Assembly: GCF_905475395.1 (NCBI RefSeq) | Contig: NC_058337.1 | Coordinates: 100,310,368 to 100,374,367, forward strand | Source of the DNA: Chrysoperla carnea | Taxonomy: Eukaryota > Arthropoda > Insecta > Neuroptera > Chrysopidae | DNA length: 64,000 nt | Direction of reading: 5' to 3' | Shown: positions 47,447 to 60,693 of the stretch, one piece after another | How positions within the stretch are numbered: the first letter of the stretch is position 1 | Layout: each line of letters opens with the position of its first letter | Made by a program: the position numbers and the translations under genes | Notes under the pieces: model-generated | The model's database searches: none | What the model saw: the letters and a program-made list of their open reading frames with translations, nothing else | Told to the model about the DNA's origin: nothing

Positions 47447-49634
47447 GACGATTAATAATTAATTGTATCGATTTTTAAATAATAGCTTGAAAACTGTCCT
47501 TAATTCATTGAAAAATTATTAAATAAAAAAAAAACCGTGAAGCTTTCATCTAAAATTACGTATATACATTTTTGATAGTCTTAATATGAATTCTAAAAAT
47601 TACATCCATGATATTTGAAATGTATTTGTTTTTATTTTTCAATAATTAAAAATTTCGTATTTAAGTAATTGTTGTTGTTTCTTGAAACCCGATTAAAAAG
47701 ATGAACTACAAAAACGTCAGAAATACAAGTCCGACCAAAGTTTTTGTTGAACAAAAAAGTTGGGCGTTAGAAAGGTGGCCAAAACTATTACATTAGCGAA
47801 TTTCTGAAGTAAATTTAAGCCCGATTTGAATAAAATTTGGTATCAAGAAGGGTTGTGGCAAATACAGATGTGTGGTGTATCCGTATTCGCAGATATTCGC
47901 CATGATGATTCGTATGCGTTATTTTTTATGCGAATTAATTAAATTCACAAAAAATTTACGATAATTAGAACATTTTGCCTGGGGTGACAGAAATTAATGA
48001 TTTTAATTCACTTATTTTTGTATATATCATTGCATTATTTTAGAATCGTTAGTTTATAATTATAATAAATCTAGATAAATTGTAAACTTACGATAGATTG
48101 TAAACGGATAATCACTGCACAGTCTTATTGCTGAAAGTGTAACGTTTTATAGAGGGGCAAATTGAAATGAATAAGCGGACAATGCTAAGAAAATATCTAG
48201 GTAATACGTCTCAAGAGTTTATATTCAGTTTTCCAACTATCTAGATTTTGTCCGAAAAAATAAAGTTTCAATCGGATTTCAGATTTTGATCAGTAATCTC
48301 CGTTTTTTTTTCGTTCGATTGCTATACATTGGATTTTTAAATAAAAACCTGAAACTTGCTTACTTTCAAAGTCCAAGTTATTGAGGTTTGTTTACCTTAA
48401 TATTGTTACTGAAATAAAATTAGATTACTTATTATGTAATCTAAAATGGTAATTAATTTATAAAGAAAAAGCTTACTAAAAAAATAATTCCAATTTACAG
48501 AAACAATATTATATTATATTATGTAAAAACTATATATACAAACTTCAAAATAAAAATTTTCAATGTTAATAACTCACAAAGCAGAATTTAAAAAGCAGAG
48601 ATAATTTTTTAACAAATTTAAAATCGGGGCCGTAGACGGACTAAACCTTACATTGAAAAAACGGTTTAGCCGCTGGACATATCCGCATTTTTTTATATTG
48701 ACATGAAATAGACAAATCAATAATATTAAAGCTCATCTTTTAGTCACAATTTTTTTTAAATCACCATCTGAATGTGTATACCTGGAACTATAAAAGCTGT
48801 ACATATTCAAATAAAAATGAGGAATCTTGCATTTCAAACTGCTTCGATTGCATAATCTAGCTACTAATATTATATCAAAATAGTTCTTGTATTAATGTAT
48901 TATCATAAGATTTGAGCTTGAACTGAAATGTGAATTAGAACCGAGTACTAAAGGAAAACCACTTTTTACGAAGTTTTTATAGTTTTGTATATCTGTACAG
49001 CTACTCTAAATTGAGTTGAGATTATTAAAAATTTGAATGCAAGTTGAATTAGTGTTAAAAATTCAAAACTCTTTCCTTCTGTTTATTATCGATATGTTAT
49101 GGTTTTATTACGATTCTAAGGCTTCTGGCACCTCTACACTCTCTCATAATTGAGTTAGAGCGTTTTAAATTTGTTTGTATATTAATGCGTTCAGCAAGTG
49201 CCTTTTGATAGTGTCAACGGAATGTTGAGTAGCCCCCTTTCCAACCTTTTATGTAGAAAGTTGAGCTTTGATAATTTTTTCAAAAACATGAAAATTCCAT
49301 TTCAATAAAAAGCATCTAATAATAAGAATAATAATTAATAAGGGGGAAATATGACTTAAGTGATGGAGCTCTGTTGTTCACAAGGTTTTTTTAGTTTATT
49401 GTAATTTATTATTTTGTTAATTTTTTGATATTTTAAATACGTGAGAACGAAAACAAATTTTAATTACTTTATTATCAACTAAATTTTAATGTTAAATAAA
49501 CGATGATTATCAATATTTTATTGTACAACTATTTCTGATATAATTCTGTTGTTAGTGAGAATAACGTTTCAAATGCACGACGATCTTGTATGATACAGAT
49601 AAAAGCAAATATCACAAATTTAAAAAAAATTAAA
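47447..49634. other. Intergenic region between convergent CSN2 and SCO1
   Basis: The genes converge, so the region should hold both 3' UTRs. AATAAA at 47522-47527 (plus) fits CSN2. TTTATT at 49517-49522 (AATAAA on the minus strand) lies about 115 bases past the SCO1 stop. No open frame or strong repeat was recognised between; a small hairpin GGACTAAACC/GGTTTAGCC lies near 48637-48674. Confidence 0.6.
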
Positions 49635-51784
49635 TTAAAACCATTTTTTCGAATTCGTTTGTTCGTATTTAGCAACATTAACTAATATAGAACTAAATAT
49701 GTCATCTGCATTACGATTTTGTCCATAATAATCAACAAATTCACCATCTGGATCCACTAAATATATAATGATTGTATGATCTACTATATAATCGTTATCT
49801 TCGTCTCGTGGTCCTGCACTAAAATATACACGATATGATTTACATGCTTGTCGTACTTGATCCTCAGATCCAGTTAAACCAATGAACCGATCACTAAATT
49901 CTTTAACATATTTTCCAACCACTTCTGGTGTATCACGTGTCGGATCCACAGAAATGAATAATGGCTCCACGTCTATTTTTTGATTTTTTGGAAGATCATC
50001 TAAAAGATTAAATTCAAAAATTTATTTATATAATCATAATAAACTGAAAAAAGGATGGTATCAAGTATGGGATCAAAACGGTTTAAATTTTGTGACAAAT
50101 GGTTGTATTTTAAAAAAAACGAGGTATTTCCCGGGATGTTTATACTAAATTATATATTTTAGAATGCGCTGATTTCAGAAGTGATGGCCATTTTTTTCTA
50201 TCACGTAAGGTTTTTTTGCAAATTCAAACACAAAAAATTGGTAAAAGTACTCGTTTATTAAAAATTATACAGTAGCCTGCAAGCATAGTGGCATCCTATC
50301 ATCCTTGGTACCGTCTCTCGATATCGCGGACATCCTGGTGAAACCGCTTCCCCTGTTCTTCTTTTTCTTCTCAATCATACTTTCCACAAAGAAGATGTCA
50401 GTTAAAAGCCTTCTTATGTCGGGGCAAGTGAAAACTTTCAACTTTGCTTCTGACAGCTTCGGGAATTTTATACATAGATATTTAAAACAGTCTCCATCCT
50501 CTTGCAGTGATTTTACAAATTGTTTCATCAACCCCAAATTGATATGGAGAGGTGGCAACAAAACTTTTTCTGGTGGCAATAAAGTAGTATTGATAAAATT
50601 TTTCTCTCCAGGTTTTAAAGTTTCTCGGGGTGGCCAATCACTTTTAATGCAATTCTGTTCTCCTCTACTATCCCATAAGCATAAGAAGCATGGGCATTTA
50701 GTATAGCCTGCCAGCTGACCCAGAAGCATCGTAAGTATTTTGAAGTCCCCACAAACCATCCATTAATGGTCCTGATATTTGATTCTTTCCACGATAATGG
50801 CAAAATTGTTATAGTTAATTTACTTTTATATGCACAGAATACCCCATTGGAAGCGAAGCTAATTTATTTTCATTGTGCAATAATAATACTTTAAAACTAG
50901 TTTTTTATAATATTACTATAAAATACTATATAATACTACTTAAAGACTAGTTTATGTTGTTATTAATATCTATAAAAATCTACGTGATAGAATGTTTTGA
51001 ATATTTTTCCTGTTTTTGGGAGATCAAAATCTATAAGAAAATGTAAAAAAATCCTATGCAGTTTTTTAGTCGCAGGTCTGTGTTATCAATACATTTCATT
51101 TCCGACTATCAAAATTATCAAAGATTGAAATACGAATAATTTTGTCCATAGTATTTTAGACAATTGTTTATTGATATAGAAAAATTTCAGACTACTGCAT
51201 CTTTTACTTTTAAAACACTTTAACAGGGTTTAAAAATAATCATACCTAATTTTTTAACAACTAGTGCCAATTTTTCCAATTCTTCTGGGCAAATATCAGG
51301 ACAATGTGTAAATCCAAAATAAATGAGTACCCATTTGCCTAAGAAATCTTCACTTTTACGTAATTTTTTATTAGTATCAACTAGTTCGAAACGACCACCA
51401 ATTGCAGCTTTCCCTAACATTCTTTTTCGTTCCTTAGCCATCGCTGAAATGAAAATTTCGTAATTTGATGCAATTTTCTTCGTTAACTGAGTAATTTTGA
51501 ATAGTACCTTCTTCTTTTTCCCTTTTAACGTGTAACATAAATGCTAATAATCCACCACCTATAGCGGCAGTTATACCTAAGCTTTTCCATGTAATTGGAC
51601 CACCTTTTCCAACATTAGGGTCAGGTTTAACTGGTGGATTTGAAGTTGATTGAACATTTCGTATTTGATTGATCTAAAACATGACTTTTTTTATAGTCTT
51701 ATCGCATAAAAAAAGATTTTATTTATTACGTACACGACATCTTCGCAAAGGTAAACATCTATATATTTTAAACATATTTAACAT
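49635..51784 (-). CDS. SCO1: SCO1 copper chaperone for cytochrome c oxidase, 4 exons, 259 aa
   Basis: Inner-membrane protein that delivers copper to the CuA site of cytochrome oxidase subunit 2. Minus-strand exons are 51784-51734, 51673-51508, 51443-51246 and 49999-49635, all GT-AG with closing phases. Exon 1 encodes only 17 residues ([17 protein letters not shown]), basic and lacking acids, as expected for a mitochondrial presequence. Residues about 46-65 ([20 protein letters not shown]) form the single membrane span. The thioredoxin-like domain has GGRFELVDT, the copper-binding cysteines in [11 protein letters not shown] (C120, C124) and the metal-ligand histidine in [16 protein letters not shown] (H213). 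[20 protein letters not shown] is a family signature. Length is slightly under the vertebrate protein (about 300). Insects usually have one SCO gene, so SCO1 versus SCO2 is a naming choice. Intron 3 hosts a transposon-derived frame. Confidence 0.95.
50265..50820 (-). pseudogene. Transposon-type protein fragment inside SCO1 intron 3
   Basis: A 164-codon frame on the minus strand contains [32 protein letters not shown] and [20 protein letters not shown]. These blocks are, from memory, shared by a high-copy family of uncharacterised proteins found in insects, Hydra and other animals, which I take to be mobile-element products. The family's element class is not known to me. The copy looks incomplete and broken at both ends, and it lies in the same direction as SCO1. 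It has no role in the SCO1 protein. A 133-codon frame on the other strand is its shadow. Confidence 0.7.
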
Positions 51785-52698
51785 TTTAAACTTATTAATA
51801 ATACTGCTTTTATATTTTATATGAATTATCTAGGATATTTTACTCATGGTTATCTTAAAATATAAAATTCATATTTTGGTTAAACAAGTAGGGAAATTAT
51901 TATTTTTCTAAACGTTGGTTTTAAATTGAAAGATTATAAATAACATAAAACATATTATGGAGTGTATTTGCACCATTTGAAAGCTAATAATTTGTGTTTA
52001 CACCACAGATTATAATTTATTACATAAATAGATAGGCAACTCTACTGTACATGAAATGTTGTATAAAAAGCCCCCTGGAGAAAGGCACTTACAATAAACT
52101 ATTTAAAAAAAATGGCGGAAATTAGGTACTCAACAAAAGGCTTTTTCGAAGTGTGTTTTCGAACCTAATAGTACAATTTAATTGATTCGAATTTATATTT
52201 TTGCTAAATATAAGTTATTTTTAATTAGAATTAAAAGATCAAACCTCTTAACTTAAACTGTGTGCTTTAAAAATGTACTTTGTTTTTTTAAAATGTTGCG
52301 CCTAAATAAAACAACAAACACTTTTTTCCCCTTTCTTAATGAAATAATAACTGAATTGATATGAAAACATCATCAGAATTTAAAATATTGATACAGATAA
52401 AATCCTCAAAAAATTATTAGAACTTATTATTTCAATTATCAATTTCGTTGGTAAAACAATATACTTGTTTTATGAACAAATTTTTTTAAATTCAATAAAT
52501 CGAAAATTATAATTTAATAAATCGAAAAATACTAATCAAAAATTATAATTATTCGATTTCTTTTAAATAACTTGATATTCAAACATCACAGACATTTGCA
52601 TTGGGAATTTTTATAAATTTTATGTTGGTATAAATAAACACATATTTGAAAGTACTTAAATAAAATGTATTGTTTATTTATGACCAGTCAGTATCAAG
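51785..52698. other. Divergent promoter region of SCO1 and NELF-A
   Basis: About 0.9 kb separates the two start codons, transcribed away from each other. It should carry both promoters and 5' UTRs, or a shared bidirectional promoter. The sequence is AT-rich and I could not assign a core promoter element. Confidence 0.6.
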
Positions 52699-55600
52699 AT
52701 GGCTAATGTTCGTGACAGTGATACATCGTTGTGGTTGCACAATAAACTTGGTACATCGAACGATTCATGGACTGGTGGTTCAATATGTTCACAATTGAAT
52801 GCAGAAGTGTTAAGAAATATTAAAGACTGTTTTCCAGATTTACAAACACAAGTGAAATTAAAATTATTGTTAAGTTTCTTTCACATCCCGCGCAGAAATG
52901 TTGAAGAGGTATACAAAATGCTTACATACGTTATTTAAGTATTCTGTTTTATTTATACCAATATTGTTTAACTACATCCAATAATTTTTGTTTAGTAAGC
53001 ACTATTTATTATTTGTGTTTATTTATTTACAAACTGTTAAACGATTAATTAAAGTTATTGATGAAAAAATTATCGTTGATAAAAACATATTTGTGCTATT
53101 GGCTTATTGTTAAACACAAATGTCAACTTTTTTGAAAGAATTTCTTCAAAGACAATATATAACTTGACTTTTTACTGTACTAAATTAATACTAAATATGT
53201 TAAGACTCTTAAAAACAAAAAATTACATTTCGGATGTTTGTGCATTTAGTTGTGAAAAAAAAGATTTTAATTAATATGAGGTTACTATTAAGAATTTGTT
53301 TATGTAATAAATGAAATATATTGAATATACACTTGTGGAAACTTAGCAGTATTCGCTATTATTAGCAAAATCAGAATAAAACAGATATGAAATGTATTTA
53401 AAATTATGTTTAAATTATGTTCTTGTATACCGGGTGGCCCACTTATTGAACATATGGTCTAATACGGAGGATAAAAATTTCAAAACAAAATTTGAGAAAA
53501 TAATTTTTTGAGATACCTTACATAAAAGTATCAAAAAATATATAAACATTATTTACTTTCTAGATATGCAATCATCAGTTTTGGAACAAAAACAATGATC
53601 GTATATCTCGTAAATAAAAAGCCTTTGATCATATTAGTACATTAAAAGATGTAATAAAAGTCGGCTAATTAAGAAAAATAAAATAAACCTTCCATTTTTT
53701 GGTAAAATCCGATGAAATACGTTTCTAAGGTGTCAAATATCATTTGTAAACCATGGGTTAGTTGCGAAAATGTTTCTATTTGTTAATAAACAATAAATTG
53801 TTAATTAAATAAAACGTATATATGTAAAACTTGTATTACGTATATGTTATATATGTATAAGATTGTGTTTTAAGATTTGTATTATGACTGATACGTAAGA
53901 CAAGTTGCCTATATATTAATTTTTTAACTCAACTTTTACATAGACCGTTCCATTTAATTAACAATTTATTGTTTATTAACAAATAGAAACATTTGCGTAG
54001 CTAACTCAAGGTTTGCGAATGATATTTTACACCTTAAAAACACATTCCACCAGATTTTAGCAAAAAGTGAGCTGTATATTTCATTTTCCTTTTCCTGTAT
54101 ATCGAAAATGAAAGCATACTAGATTTTTTTTTTGCGAGAATATTGACATTCTTGAATTTTCTTATTGTCAACATCAAGATATCATCACGATATAATGTTA
54201 AATATCTTCTATCGATGACGTCATATCGTGATGCAATACGTGGTGTCCCCGTGACTCGATGGGCATAGATTTCTTTAAAGAGCGTTTTCTTTGGTCAATT
54301 TTAAGTTGAAAGTGCCTTTTATACTATTGTCCAAAACCCAATAGTTAAGGAGTTATGAGCACTATTGAATTTACCCAATAAAGTAAAGACATTGCTGAGT
54401 AAAGTAGTGTTTTATTAACTAAAGAGTGACTATTTTCGACCTATTAAAAATAGCTGAATAGCTACGTTTAAGAACAATTGTTTACTGTTTATTAGGAATT
54501 CTTGAATCAGGAAACCGCCGCTGATATTCCCGCACTGACGCTGTTGCATTGCCGTCACAATATCCGTAAATAATGTGAATACTGGCATATTCTTGACTTT
54601 TAAATGTAGCCTTAGTATTACAACTTAAAAAATAAAAAACACAAACAATCAAATGTACACTATAACAACAATATGGTAAAACAATTACATGGCCTACCCT
54701 TTGAAAATTCACACAAACGTACGTGAATATAGTCTATCAATTTATTACCTACCAGATCAATTTATTATTAAGTTTACTTCTCTTGACTTATCTTTGGGAA
54801 CACAATAGTGCTCATAAATACTTCACTATTGGAATTTGGGCAAAAGTATATAAGACACTTTCGTCTTAACGTCTAAAAAATACGCTCTCAAGCTACGCCC
54901 ATTGATTCACGACCACCCTGTATATTTTCATGTAGATAATAAACAACATAGACAAAACAGAAAATATGAAAAATAACTTCCATTTATTATAAAATGTAGG
55001 CAATATTATTACATTAAGGCGTTTTCTTTTTCAAAATATGTTCTATCATATTGGAAAATATTTATAAGGATTTATTTATTTAAATGTGAGCTTGAAAAAC
55101 ACGTTTTATTTCGAAAAGTGAGAGTCGGTGTTCTAAATATATCAATTGAAAATTTTTTAATACCCATAAGTTTCCCATTTAATATCTTTCCAACTGTGGA
55201 ACTGGATTTTTTTAAATTTATATATGAAATTTTTATTTTATTGAAAATTTATTAACAAAACATTTTATTGAAAATTTATTATGTTGATTAAGCTACCTGT
55301 TTGCCAGGATAATTGAATTATATGAGATACGGAATTATGAATACTAACTATATGGATACATATCTGTATTGGAACTCGCCCACACTTATTTATCTGATTA
55401 TCGACGCAACCCTTTTTTTTGTGAAATTCACTATTTTCCTGAATATTTAATACGAATACTCAAAAAGCGCTTCGGCTATAACTAAATCTTACATCCTTTA
55501 TAAGAAGTAATTTTTCGAAAATTCGACAATTTACCTGTTTTTTTTTTTTTTTTAAACTAACTTGCATATTTTTAGAGATGCCACGATTAACTGGCTGACA

Positions 55601-58600
55601 ACACTCTCGGACAAATCCTCTTTGTCGAAAATATCGAATATGTAAAAAGTAGCGCCTAATAGACCGCATAAAGAATAAGTAGCCGGAATAATCGTGACAT
55701 CTCTGATATTTTTATTACCTTCTAAAATAAATTCACCCAATAAGTTAACAAAATAACTGTATTTATTTATTTATCATTTTTTATTCAGTGGCGAATTGAA
55801 TTAGAAGAAATAATTGAAGTAGCTGGTTTAGATTCAGAATTATGGGTTTCGATGTTAGCTGAAGCAATGAAAACATTTCCAGCGACGGGATCACTAAATA
55901 CTGAAATAACGGATGCTGATGAAACAAGGCCTATATTTTCAGATCTTGTAAATGAATTAAGAAAATTAGTGAAACGGCAACCAGAAACTGGAATGTTACC
56001 TTTAGAATGTCATTATTTAAATAAATCAGCGGTGATTTCTGTGGTACGTAACGAAAATCAAACTTTTTATGATTTTTTGTTTTGCAGGATGTAAATGAAA
56101 ATGATTTCAATTAAAAGTAGATTTTGCTTAAAATTTGTAATAAATTGAAGTAACTAAATGATTTAAATTCACTGTCCTCCATCTCATATAGGCATCACAA
56201 TTCATTAGCCCAATAGTAATTTCCTACAAAAATTTACTCGAGTCTCGCTTGTTTTCGAGATCTTTCTTATTCCTGCAGCGGATTATCAAAAATGTTTATA
56301 TTTGTTAAAATAATTTAATTTCAGGTTGGCGAACAACCAGCGCCTGTGAAACATTTTGATATTAAAAAGAAACCGAAATCAGTATATCTTAGGGCAGAAT
56401 TACTGCAAAAGGCAAGTGATGCAGCATCAAATGTTAAAAAGTCATCGGCTCCTGTAATTCCTGTACGGTCTAGAGGCATGCCACGTAAAATGACTGATAC
56501 TAGTAAGTTTAATATCATTATTATCAATTTTTTCTAGTATGTAGTTAATCATTAACGAGCTTAAGACTATTAATACAGTGAATAAGCCGGAAAAAAGTGT
56601 CGATACTCGATAGTGGAAAAGTTGAGAAGCAGCACCCACTTTTAGCACATAAAAAATATTACGTCTGTGTTTTTTTGTGTCAAAAAAATATTATGTTTGT
56701 GTTTTTTTGTGTCAAAAAAAATATTATGTCTGTTTTTTTTGTAAATATTGACGCTGAAAAACTTTTTTTAAGATTTTTTTTTGTAAATCTGATATCGGAT
56801 TCGCAAACAGCGACAAAAATACTTATTAGTTGACAACTTGAAGCCAAAATAAGCATTTCAAATAAATTTAAGGCTAGATACGACTCTCGTTGGGGTCCTA
56901 TACACTTCTATGACTAGGTTAAGTTGGCTGAGTATTCCTTGAGATCCTATAAAGACGATACAAAAAGGTTTCATTAAAATCGGTACTGTTTCCCTACTTT
57001 CTACGCATCCCAGCTTTATTAACTGTACTATATGTAAGTAAAAAAAATATCACCTGATTTTATTATGTAAATGTAATTTAATATAAATATCATAATATTT
57101 TGAAATATAAGGTGTTGATTTGATAATGTATTAACTAAGTAATATGAAACGATCGTCAACAATTATTAAAAACTAGCAGTAACCCGCCTGCTTTGCTGGG
57201 CGATTTCACTTATCTGTCCATGCATAACACTCGAAATATGACGTATGAGCTACATTATTGTAAAGTTTGATTAAAATCAATTCAATAATTTTCAAAATCG
57301 TCCAGCGAAATGAGCCTTTTTCGATAAATGAGCCACCCAACACTAAAATAATTTTTCAATTCGAACCAGTATTTCCTGAGATTAGCACGTTCAACCAAAT
57401 AAATAAACAAACTAAAATAAAATTGTGTATCATTATGGACTTTCACAAATTAAGGCTCAATAAAATTAATAAAAATGCTTCACTAAAAAGTTGCTCACTT
57501 ATAGGCCAATATTTTGCGCGAAAAATAGCTATCTCTACACCGTTCAAATTCTTGAGATTTATTTAAAGTTGCTTTTAATAAAAGTACTTTTCGCAAAATT
57601 TCGTCTTTTTGGCCTCCCCTTTCGTTACATTTTCTGTAATCTCCTAATATTATAATATCACAATTGTCAAATTCCTTCACCTCCCTATAAATAATTTAAA
57701 ATTAAATATATAAACTAGTTAAAATAAAATTGACAATTTTACTGTTATGTTTGCAAGGCATTTTCTCTCCATTTTTTACGGTTCGTCACGTTAACTAACT
57801 GATTACTAATTTTTAATCCATGCTTTTAAAAACATATTATTTACTTGAACAGTCGCGTCGCTGAAAACTGAAATAATTTAAAAACAAAATTAAATTATTT
57901 TAAATCCGTGACTGTATTAATTTAACGATGATATGTAACACATGGTAGGTTTATTTAAATTTCCGTGAAATTAACGTATTATGTTCAAATAGCACCCTTA
58001 AAGGGAATACCGAGTCGAATGCCAATGTCTGGTTTTCGATCGCCTGCATTATCAAGTCCTGCAATACCTGGTCGGCCACCATTATCTCGTACACCTGCAG
58101 GTCGTAAAGATGGTGGTATTAAGTTGTTGGACATCACAGAACAACCATTAGGATATGCGGCGGCTAAAAAACGGAAAAAGATGCAAGAAGTCGAAGATGC
58201 TGCAAAAAAAGCCTCAGAAGTTCAACAAACAAATGTTGCTACATCTGGTGCTTCGACCACCACACCTTCAGCTACTCCAGATTATGCGGTTGGTCTTACC
58301 ACAACTCCATCGTATGCTCCGAGTACACCTCAACCTACGACAGGTAAAAATTCTTAACTTTTTATATTATTAATTAGATTAATAAAAAATTCTTCAAGAT
58401 AATCTATTTTTCAAACGTCCGTAGTAGAATGTTACCTTAAAGGATTATCACATTATTTATAACAATTTAAAAGAAAAACTATCGATTTACACCTCAGGTG
58501 TTAAGACTCAAATCTCTAAGACTATTAAACAACATTTCTTTTAATATTACAGTTACAACCCCTATTTCTTCGACATCAGTCGGAACATGTACAGCAGCAA

Positions 58601-59506
58601 GCACTTCCACGGATACAGCGACTACCACACTGCCGGCACCATCTTATGTACCACCTACACCCCAAACACCTAAAACAACAGTTACTGTGGCTACACCAGT
58701 CATGCCGCAGCTTACACCACAACATACTACAGTTCAGTTTAGTGAGTCTTCCAGTAGTAGTAATAGTACGACGACCCCCGTTACTGTTACTACCTCAATT
58801 GTTACACCAGCCAACCCACAACCGGCTGGAGCTACACCTGTACGACACGCGCATGTCACACAAATTCGAATACAACCGCCACCTGCCACTAATCCTCTAC
58901 AAAGAAAGGGATTATCATTAACGGTAAGTAAATTCATGAAAAACTGTAAAATTTGCTTAACAAAGACATTAAATATTTTATTCGATTACTTTCTCGCTTA
59001 CGTTTCCGTTAATACCGAACGGAAACTATTTCTAAGCGTGCTTTCTATTGCTATGGAAATGATGGATCGTTTTTGAAAAAAGAATAAGCACTTCATAATA
59101 TTATGTGAAATTTTTTAATAAAACCCTGTACCTCTTCTTCGTTTATACTTGCAAATTACTCGAATAACAAATTTATTTTATATTTCAGAGGGAACAAATG
59201 TTAGAGGCTCAAGATATGTTTAGAACAGCAAATAAAGTAACACGTCCAGAAAAAGCTTTAATATTAGGATTTATGGCTGGATCACGGGATAATCCATGTC
59301 CACATTTAGGTAATATAGTAACGATAAAATTATCAGAGAATCAAGAGAATGTTTTACAAGTTGATAACACATACTTAACAATGATGGTCGAAACACATTT
59401 TCAAATGAATTACAACACCGGTGAATGGAAACGTATTAAAAAATTCCGAAAAATGGAACCTATACAAAATAATCTATCAGCACAAACTGCAACAGCATTA
59501 ACTTGA
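52699..59506 (+). CDS. NELF-A: Negative elongation factor A, 6 exons, 560 aa
   Basis: Subunit of the NELF complex, which with DSIF holds RNA polymerase II in promoter-proximal pause. Exons are 52699-52908, 55789-56043, 56325-56502, 57993-58343, 58553-58923 and 59189-59506, all GT-AG with exact phases. The N-terminal domain that binds NELF-C/D spans exons 1-3: MANVRDSDTSLWLHNKLGTS, DCFPDLQTQVKLKLLLSFFH, then WRIELEEIIEVAGLDSELWV. Exon 4 carries the conserved KDGGIKLLDITEQPLGYA segment followed by KKRKKM. Exon 5 is a low-complexity Thr/Pro/Ser-rich tentacle. Exon 6 is the conserved C-terminal block with LEAQDMFRTANKVTRPEKAL, ILGFMAGSRDNPCPHLGNIV and MNYNTGEWKRIKKFRKM. Length is close to vertebrate NELF-A (about 530). 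Introns 2 and 3 are rich in small repeats, and intron 1 (2.9 kb) holds a mariner relic and a foldback element. Confidence 0.96.
53670..54095. mobile_element. Foldback element in NELF-A intron 1
   Basis: The arms 53670-53812 and 53955-54095 are inverted copies. The inner 35 bp are almost perfect (ATGTTTCTATTTGTTAATAA followed by ACAATAAATTGTTAATTAAA), and identity falls outward. A hairpin of over 120 bp per arm could form in the pre-mRNA. No coding capacity and no clear target duplication. Confidence 0.75.
54242..54920 (-). mobile_element. Deleted mariner-like transposon with DUF4817-type segment, copy A
   Basis: The ends GGTGTCCCCGTGACTCGATG and CATTGATTCACGACCACCCTG-like are inverted, and TTTAAGTTGAAAGTGCC is mirrored near the right end. 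On the minus strand the interior encodes IYGYCDGNATASVREYQRRF followed by PDSRIPNKQ. This matches the N-terminal helix-turn-helix (DUF4817) found in arthropod mariner-type transposases. The catalytic part is missing, so it is a non-autonomous deletion derivative. It lies in NELF-A intron 1. Confidence 0.75.
55234..55281 (+). repeat. Short tandem duplication
   Basis: TTTTATTGAAAATTTATTA appears twice, about 27 bases apart, in NELF-A intron 1. Confidence 0.8.
56645..56742 (+). repeat. Minisatellite of about 37 bp, 2.5 copies
   Basis: Units built from AAAAAATATTACGTCTGTG followed by TTTTTTTGTGTC repeat two and a half times with small changes in NELF-A intron 3. The plus-strand frame across it translates to repeated IMFVFFCVKK-like peptides and is not a gene. 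Confidence 0.85.
57176..57440 (-). mobile_element. Helitron-like element 3' portion, NELF-A intron 3
   Basis: On the minus strand the segment ends GCCCAGCAAAGCAGGCGGGT followed by TACTGCTAG|T. This is a hairpin-forming GC-rich end with terminal CTAG, as is usual for non-autonomous Helitrons in insects. Upstream it has the familiar TTCGAATTGAAAAATTATTT and GTGTTGGGTGGCTCATTTAT blocks of that repeat group. The 5' end was not found, so it is truncated. Confidence 0.6.
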
Positions 59507-60087
59507 AAACATTATCATCAAACAAATTTGTTGCTGTTAAAAATCTGAATGGAAAAGTTATGAGAGAAAATTTTACATGATAGTAAAAAAAAACAAATCG
59601 ACCAATTATTTCTTCATTTTTGTAAAAAAACGCAGCTCCCATCGTAAGTTGTGTGAAAATTCAGAGATTATTTACGAATGTATATTTTTTTATTTAATCT
59701 GTTGTTATTTTACAAATTTTGTTTAAATACACACATAAATCAAAGTGATAAATCAATAATTATTGTAGTGCTATTGCAAAATTTAATTATTATGTGGTAA
59801 AAATAATGTTGATTAAATTGAATTGTTTTTTGTAAATTATGTTTATGTTTTAATTTCTTTAAAAGTGATTAGATTCAATTTGTAAATTTTATACAAAAGC
59901 TTTAAACTTTGTTGATTTTTCTTTCCATTTCCACAGATTGGTATAAAGAATCTGCATGTGACCACAAATTTTGTTTTTGTAAAGCATTTAGAAGAATTGA
60001 AATTTTACTGAATTGGATCTTCACAAGTAAGAGACTCCCACTAAATCCACATGACTGGTAAAATACTTATTAGGTGGGATTATAATA

Positions 60088-60693
60088 CAGGGTGTCCGTG
60101 ACTCAATAGACATAGTTTAACAGCGTATTGGACAATTTTAAGTCGAAAGTGCCTTTTAAATTTTTTTTTAATTCCAAAAGTTAAGGAGTTATGAACACTA
60201 TTGAATTTAAGCAATAAAGTAAAGGCATTGTTGAGTAAAGTAGTTAATTGTTAAAGTAATTAATTTAAAATTTTTCTTCGTACACTACTAGAAGGGTTAT
60301 TTTCGATCATATTAATAGCAACTTCTTCGTCGAAAATTTTATACTGTACGGCAATTTCTGCATTAGCTTTCGGAAAATTACCTTTTTCTGACAAATGACG
60401 ATGCACATTTAAGAACACTTGTTTATTAGGAATTCATCGATCATTAAACTGCCGCTGATATTCCCGCACTGACGCTCTTCCATTTCCGTCACAATATGCA
60501 TTAATAAACAATATGGCCTACCACATGAATTTACTATTTAATTTACTACTCTTGAGTATTCTCTTTGGGGACATTACTGCACAGAACTTCTTATCTATTG
60601 GGTATTTAGGCAAAAGCGTATAAAGCACTTTCGACTTAAAATTGTCCAAAGAATACGCTCTTTAGGTATGTCCATCGAGACACGGAACACCCC
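60088..60693 (-). mobile_element. Deleted mariner-like transposon with DUF4817-type segment, copy B
   Basis: The ends CAGGGTGTCCGTGACTCAAT and ATCGAGACACGGAACACCCC are inverted, and ACAATTTTAAGTCGAAAGTG is mirrored just inside the right end. The minus-strand interior encodes YCDGNGRASVREYQRQF and, in another stretch, VHRHLSEKGNFPKANAE, both typical of the DUF4817 helix-turn-helix region. It belongs to the same family as copy A at 54242-54920, and it too lacks the catalytic domain. Confidence 0.75.

Noticed and set aside
58155-58937. Additional frames across NELF-A exons 4 and 5
   Set aside because: They are out-of-frame readings of the Thr/Pro-rich low-complexity coding sequence.
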